Assembly: GCA_030037185.1 (NCBI GenBank)
Contig: JASHRR010000242.1
Location: 1 to 16,162 of the forward strand
DNA from: Xanthobacteraceae bacterium
Lineage (GTDB): Bacteria; Pseudomonadota; Alphaproteobacteria; Rhizobiales; Xanthobacteraceae
DNA length: 16,162 nucleotides
Direction: 5' to 3'
Shown here: piece by piece, positions 14,377 through 16,162 of the stretch
Layout of the letters: every line of letters starts with the position of its first letter
How positions within the stretch are numbered: position 1 is the first letter of the stretch
Position numbers and translations under genes: made by a program
Notes under the pieces: model-generated
What the model was told of the DNA's origin: nothing
The model's database searches: none
The model's input: the letters and a program-made list of their open reading frames with translations, nothing else

Positions 14377-14586
14377 CGGACGCGGGACAATAGGTTGTCA
14401 CGCCCGCGGCTTGGATTGGCTCGCATCGCGGAAACTCGCGCAGCTTGTTGTGTCGGGTACGCCATAGGTCGCCGGGGCGCGATTGGCGATGCCATCCATG
14501 CCCTTCACGTCTTCCACAGTGCCCGTCGCTGGCCAGACGAACCGTGATTCGGCTATGATCCGCGCTCGATTCCCTGGTCGAGCGCT
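14377..14586. other. Gap upstream of dinB
   Basis: These 210 bases should contain the dinB promoter. A convincing alphaproteobacterial LexA box (GTTC-N7-GTTC) was not found. GAAC at 14538-14541 is followed seven bases later by CGGC rather than GAAC. A minus-strand frame crosses the gap but continues only as the antisense of dinB, so I do not call a gene. Confidence 0.4.
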
Positions 14587-15846
14587 ATGGCGAGCTTCTG
14601 CCGCGACTGCCTTGCCGATGTGCCGGACCGCACGCCGCGCTGCGCCGGTTGCGGCTCGCCGCGTGTCGCCGGCCACGGCGAGCTCGCCCAGATGGCGATC
14701 GCCCACGTCGATTGCGATGCTTTCTATGCGACCATCGAAAAGCGCGACGACCCTTCGCTCGCCGACAAGCCGGTGATGGTCGGCGGCGGCCACCGCGGCG
14801 TGGTCATGACGGCCTGCTATATTGCCCGCACCTTCGGCGTAAAATCCGCGATGCCGATGTTCGAGGCGCGTCGGCTGTGTCCGCACGCCCATGTGGTTAG
14901 GCCTGACATGGCGAAATATGCGCGGGTGGGCCGTCAGGTGCGCGCCATGATGGGAGACCTCACCCCGCAGGTCGAGCCGTTGTCGATCGACGAAGCCTTC
15001 CTTGACCTGACCGGCACCGAGCGCCTGCATGGCATGATGCCCGCCAAGACGCTGGCCCGGTTCGCCAAGCGCGTCGAGAGCGAACTTGGCATCACCGTCT
15101 CGATCGGACTGTCGCAGAACAAGTTCCTCGCCAAGATCGCGTCGGATCTCGACAAGCCGCGCGGATTTTCAGCGCTCGCCTTGAGCGAGGCGCCGTCATT
15201 CCTGGCGCGGCAGCCGGCGACCTTCATCTGGGGCGTCGGCAAGGCCACGGGGGCTCAGCTTGAACGCGCAGGCTTTCGCACCATTGCGGATCTGCAGCGT
15301 GCTGACGAGACCGAGCTGATGCGCCGCTTCGGCACTGAAGGCCTGCGGCTTGCGCGTCTCTCCCGCGGCATCGACACCCGCGCGGTGGAGGCGGATCGCG
15401 AAACCAAAAGCGTGTCCTCCGAAACGACGTTTGCTGTGGATGTCGCTGATTTTCGCACGCTTGAGCGCCGGCTTTGGGTGCTGTGCGAGAAAGTTTCCGG
15501 ACGGCTTAAGGCCAAGCAGCTTGCCGGAGCCACCGTGATCCTCAAGCTCAAGACCGCGGATTTCCGGTTGCGCACCCGCGCGCGATCGCTCGGCGCGCCA
15601 ACGCAACTCGCGGCAAAGATATTCGCCGCCGGCCGCGAGCTGCTCGCGCGCGAAACCGGGTCCACACGATTCCGCCTGATCGGCATCGGCATCAGCGCGC
15701 TCGCTCCCGCGCAAGGCGCCGATCCAGCCGATCTCGTAGACCAGCGCGGCCAGCGCGCCGCCGCCGCCGAGCACGCCGTGGATCGCCTGCGCGAAAGATT
15801 CGGACAATCGGCGGTGGTCCGCGGGATTGTGTTGGAGGAGGAGTGA
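14587..15846 (+). CDS. dinB: DNA polymerase IV (Y-family translesion polymerase) with N-terminal zinc ribbon
   Basis: This 419-residue Y-family polymerase copies damaged DNA at the cost of fidelity. The palm motifs are intact: [12 protein letters not shown] with metal ligand Asp42 and [12 protein letters not shown] with Asp135-Glu136. The fingers motif [20 protein letters not shown], the [16 protein letters not shown] block, a helix-hairpin-helix thumb near [19 protein letters not shown], and a little-finger domain after about residue 270 all follow. Before the polymerase core sits a short extension with Cys5-Cys8 and Cys19-Cys22, a probable zinc ribbon, seen in several alphaproteobacterial DinB proteins but absent from the E. 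coli enzyme. The C-terminus [10 protein letters not shown] is unlike the usual beta-clamp motif and none was clearly seen. The ATG at 14587 has only a weak ribosome site but is needed for the ribbon. Confidence 0.92.
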   Translation: MASFCRDCLADVPDRTPRCAGCGSPRVAGHGELAQMAIAHVDCDAFYATIEKRDDPSLADKPVMVGGGHRGVVMTACYIARTFGVKSAMPMFEARRLCPHAHVVRPDMAKYARVGRQVRAMMGDLTPQVEPLSIDEAFLDLTGTERLHGMMPAKTLARFAKRVESELGITVSIGLSQNKFLAKIASDLDKPRGFSALALSEAPSFLARQPATFIWGVGKATGAQLERAGFRTIADLQRADETELMRRFGTEGLRLARLSRGIDTRAVEADRETKSVSSETTFAVDVADFRTLERRLWVLCEKVSGRLKAKQLAGATVILKLKTADFRLRTRARSLGAPTQLAAKIFAAGRELLARETGSTRFRLIGIGISALAPAQGADPADLVDQRGQRAAAAEHAVDRLRERFGQSAVVRGIVLEEE

Positions 15847-15925
15847 TCCGCGGACAGGCGGGATTTCAACCCGTCACCTCGAGCATCAGGCTCTTCTGCG
15901 CCGTCTGGTTCGCTTGTCATCAATG

Positions 15926-16162
15926 TCACTTCCGATTTTGTCGGCGGAGTCCCACATGATCGATGAAGGCACGCAGCTTCGGCATCATTTGTCGGTAGCC
16001 GGGATAGTAGAGAAACACACCCGGTGCCAGGGGTGCGAATGGTTCCAGCACGCCCACGAGTTTCCCCGCTTTCACCGCGCCGGCAGCGATCCCGCCGGGC
16101 ACCTGCGCAAGACCAAATCCTTCGACGGCCGCACCAAGCATTGTGGGAACGTCGTTGGCAAT
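15926..16162 (-). CDS. LysR-family transcriptional regulator, C-terminal end (cut by window edge)
   Basis: The last 78 residues are visible, starting IANDVPTMLGAAVEGFGLAQ and ending HVGLRRQNRK. This is the end of a LysR effector-binding domain: 'A...GxGLAQVPGGIA', then the GKLVGVLEPFAP strand, then FLYYPGYRQMMPKLRAFIDH, the typical final helix. The helix-turn-helix part lies outside the window. The gene converges on dinB, with about 80 bp between the stops. LysR proteins usually control a divergent neighbour, which is out of view; no target within the window can be assigned. Confidence 0.88.
   Translation of the reverse strand: MANDVPTMLGAAVEGFGLAQVPGGIAAGAVKAGKLVGVLEPFAPLAPGVFLYYPGYRQMMPKLRAFIDHVGLRRQNRK

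Noticed and set aside
14538..14552. Possible LexA box upstream of dinB
   Set aside because: Only one half-site (GAAC) is present; the second half at the right spacing is CGGC, a poor match.
14398..15030. Minus-strand open frame of 210 codons overlapping dinB
   Set aside because: Most of it is antisense of the polymerase palm region; the part in the gap upstream has no recognisable protein pattern.
1..16162. tRNA, rRNA, CRISPR array or riboswitch
   Set aside because: No cloverleaf-like segment, no regularly spaced repeats and no known aptamer core was recognised on either strand by eye.

Overview
The window looks like a chromosomal accessory region of a high-GC alphaproteobacterium of the Rhizobiales, most likely Bradyrhizobium or a close relative. 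This rests on a DivK-type single-domain response regulator, a DUF3572 protein, a DinB with an N-terminal zinc ribbon, orphan Bug/TctC binding proteins and a REP-like palindrome. Genus is inferred from protein style only; no 16S or other marker is present.

Layout. (1) 1-716: 5' two thirds of a secreted amidase-signature protein (minus), cut by the window edge. (2) 1184-2478: a decayed ankyrin-repeat gene and a secreted protein of a broad uncharacterised family (minus). (3) 2480-4120: a graveyard of broken pieces: the 5' part of a group II intron with the first codons of its reverse transcriptase, a small gene frameshifted at a C7 tract, the last codons of a recombinase, a fragment of the EF-loop secreted family, and the first codons of an IS607-type resolvase. 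(4) 4438-10886: the most interesting block. Two periplasmic PQQ-dependent alcohol dehydrogenases (minus, 571 and 576 aa) flank two tandem 286-aa secreted paralogues (plus). Both dehydrogenases carry the Asp-Tyr-Asp signature of lanthanide-dependent enzymes, and both secreted paralogues carry a textbook 12-residue EF-hand-type loop with Asp at position 9. (5) 11031-13904: two Bug/TctC-type periplasmic binding proteins (plus) with an orphan divK-like gene (minus) between them. (6) 14017-16162: a DUF3572 protein whose N-terminus is read through a REP-like palindrome, DNA polymerase IV, and the C-terminal end of a LysR regulator.

How the genes may work together. PQQ dehydrogenases oxidise alcohols or aldehydes in the periplasm and pass electrons to a cytochrome c that is not encoded here. 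The secreted EF-loop proteins sit between them and converge on the second one. I infer, without proof, that they are periplasmic partners, possibly metal-binding ones. A third, broken family copy lies just beyond the 3' end of the first dehydrogenase, so the arrangement 'EF-loop protein (+) facing PQQ dehydrogenase (-)' occurs twice, as if the module had been duplicated. The Bug proteins probably capture carboxylates or similar small molecules. No RNA genes or CRISPR arrays were seen.
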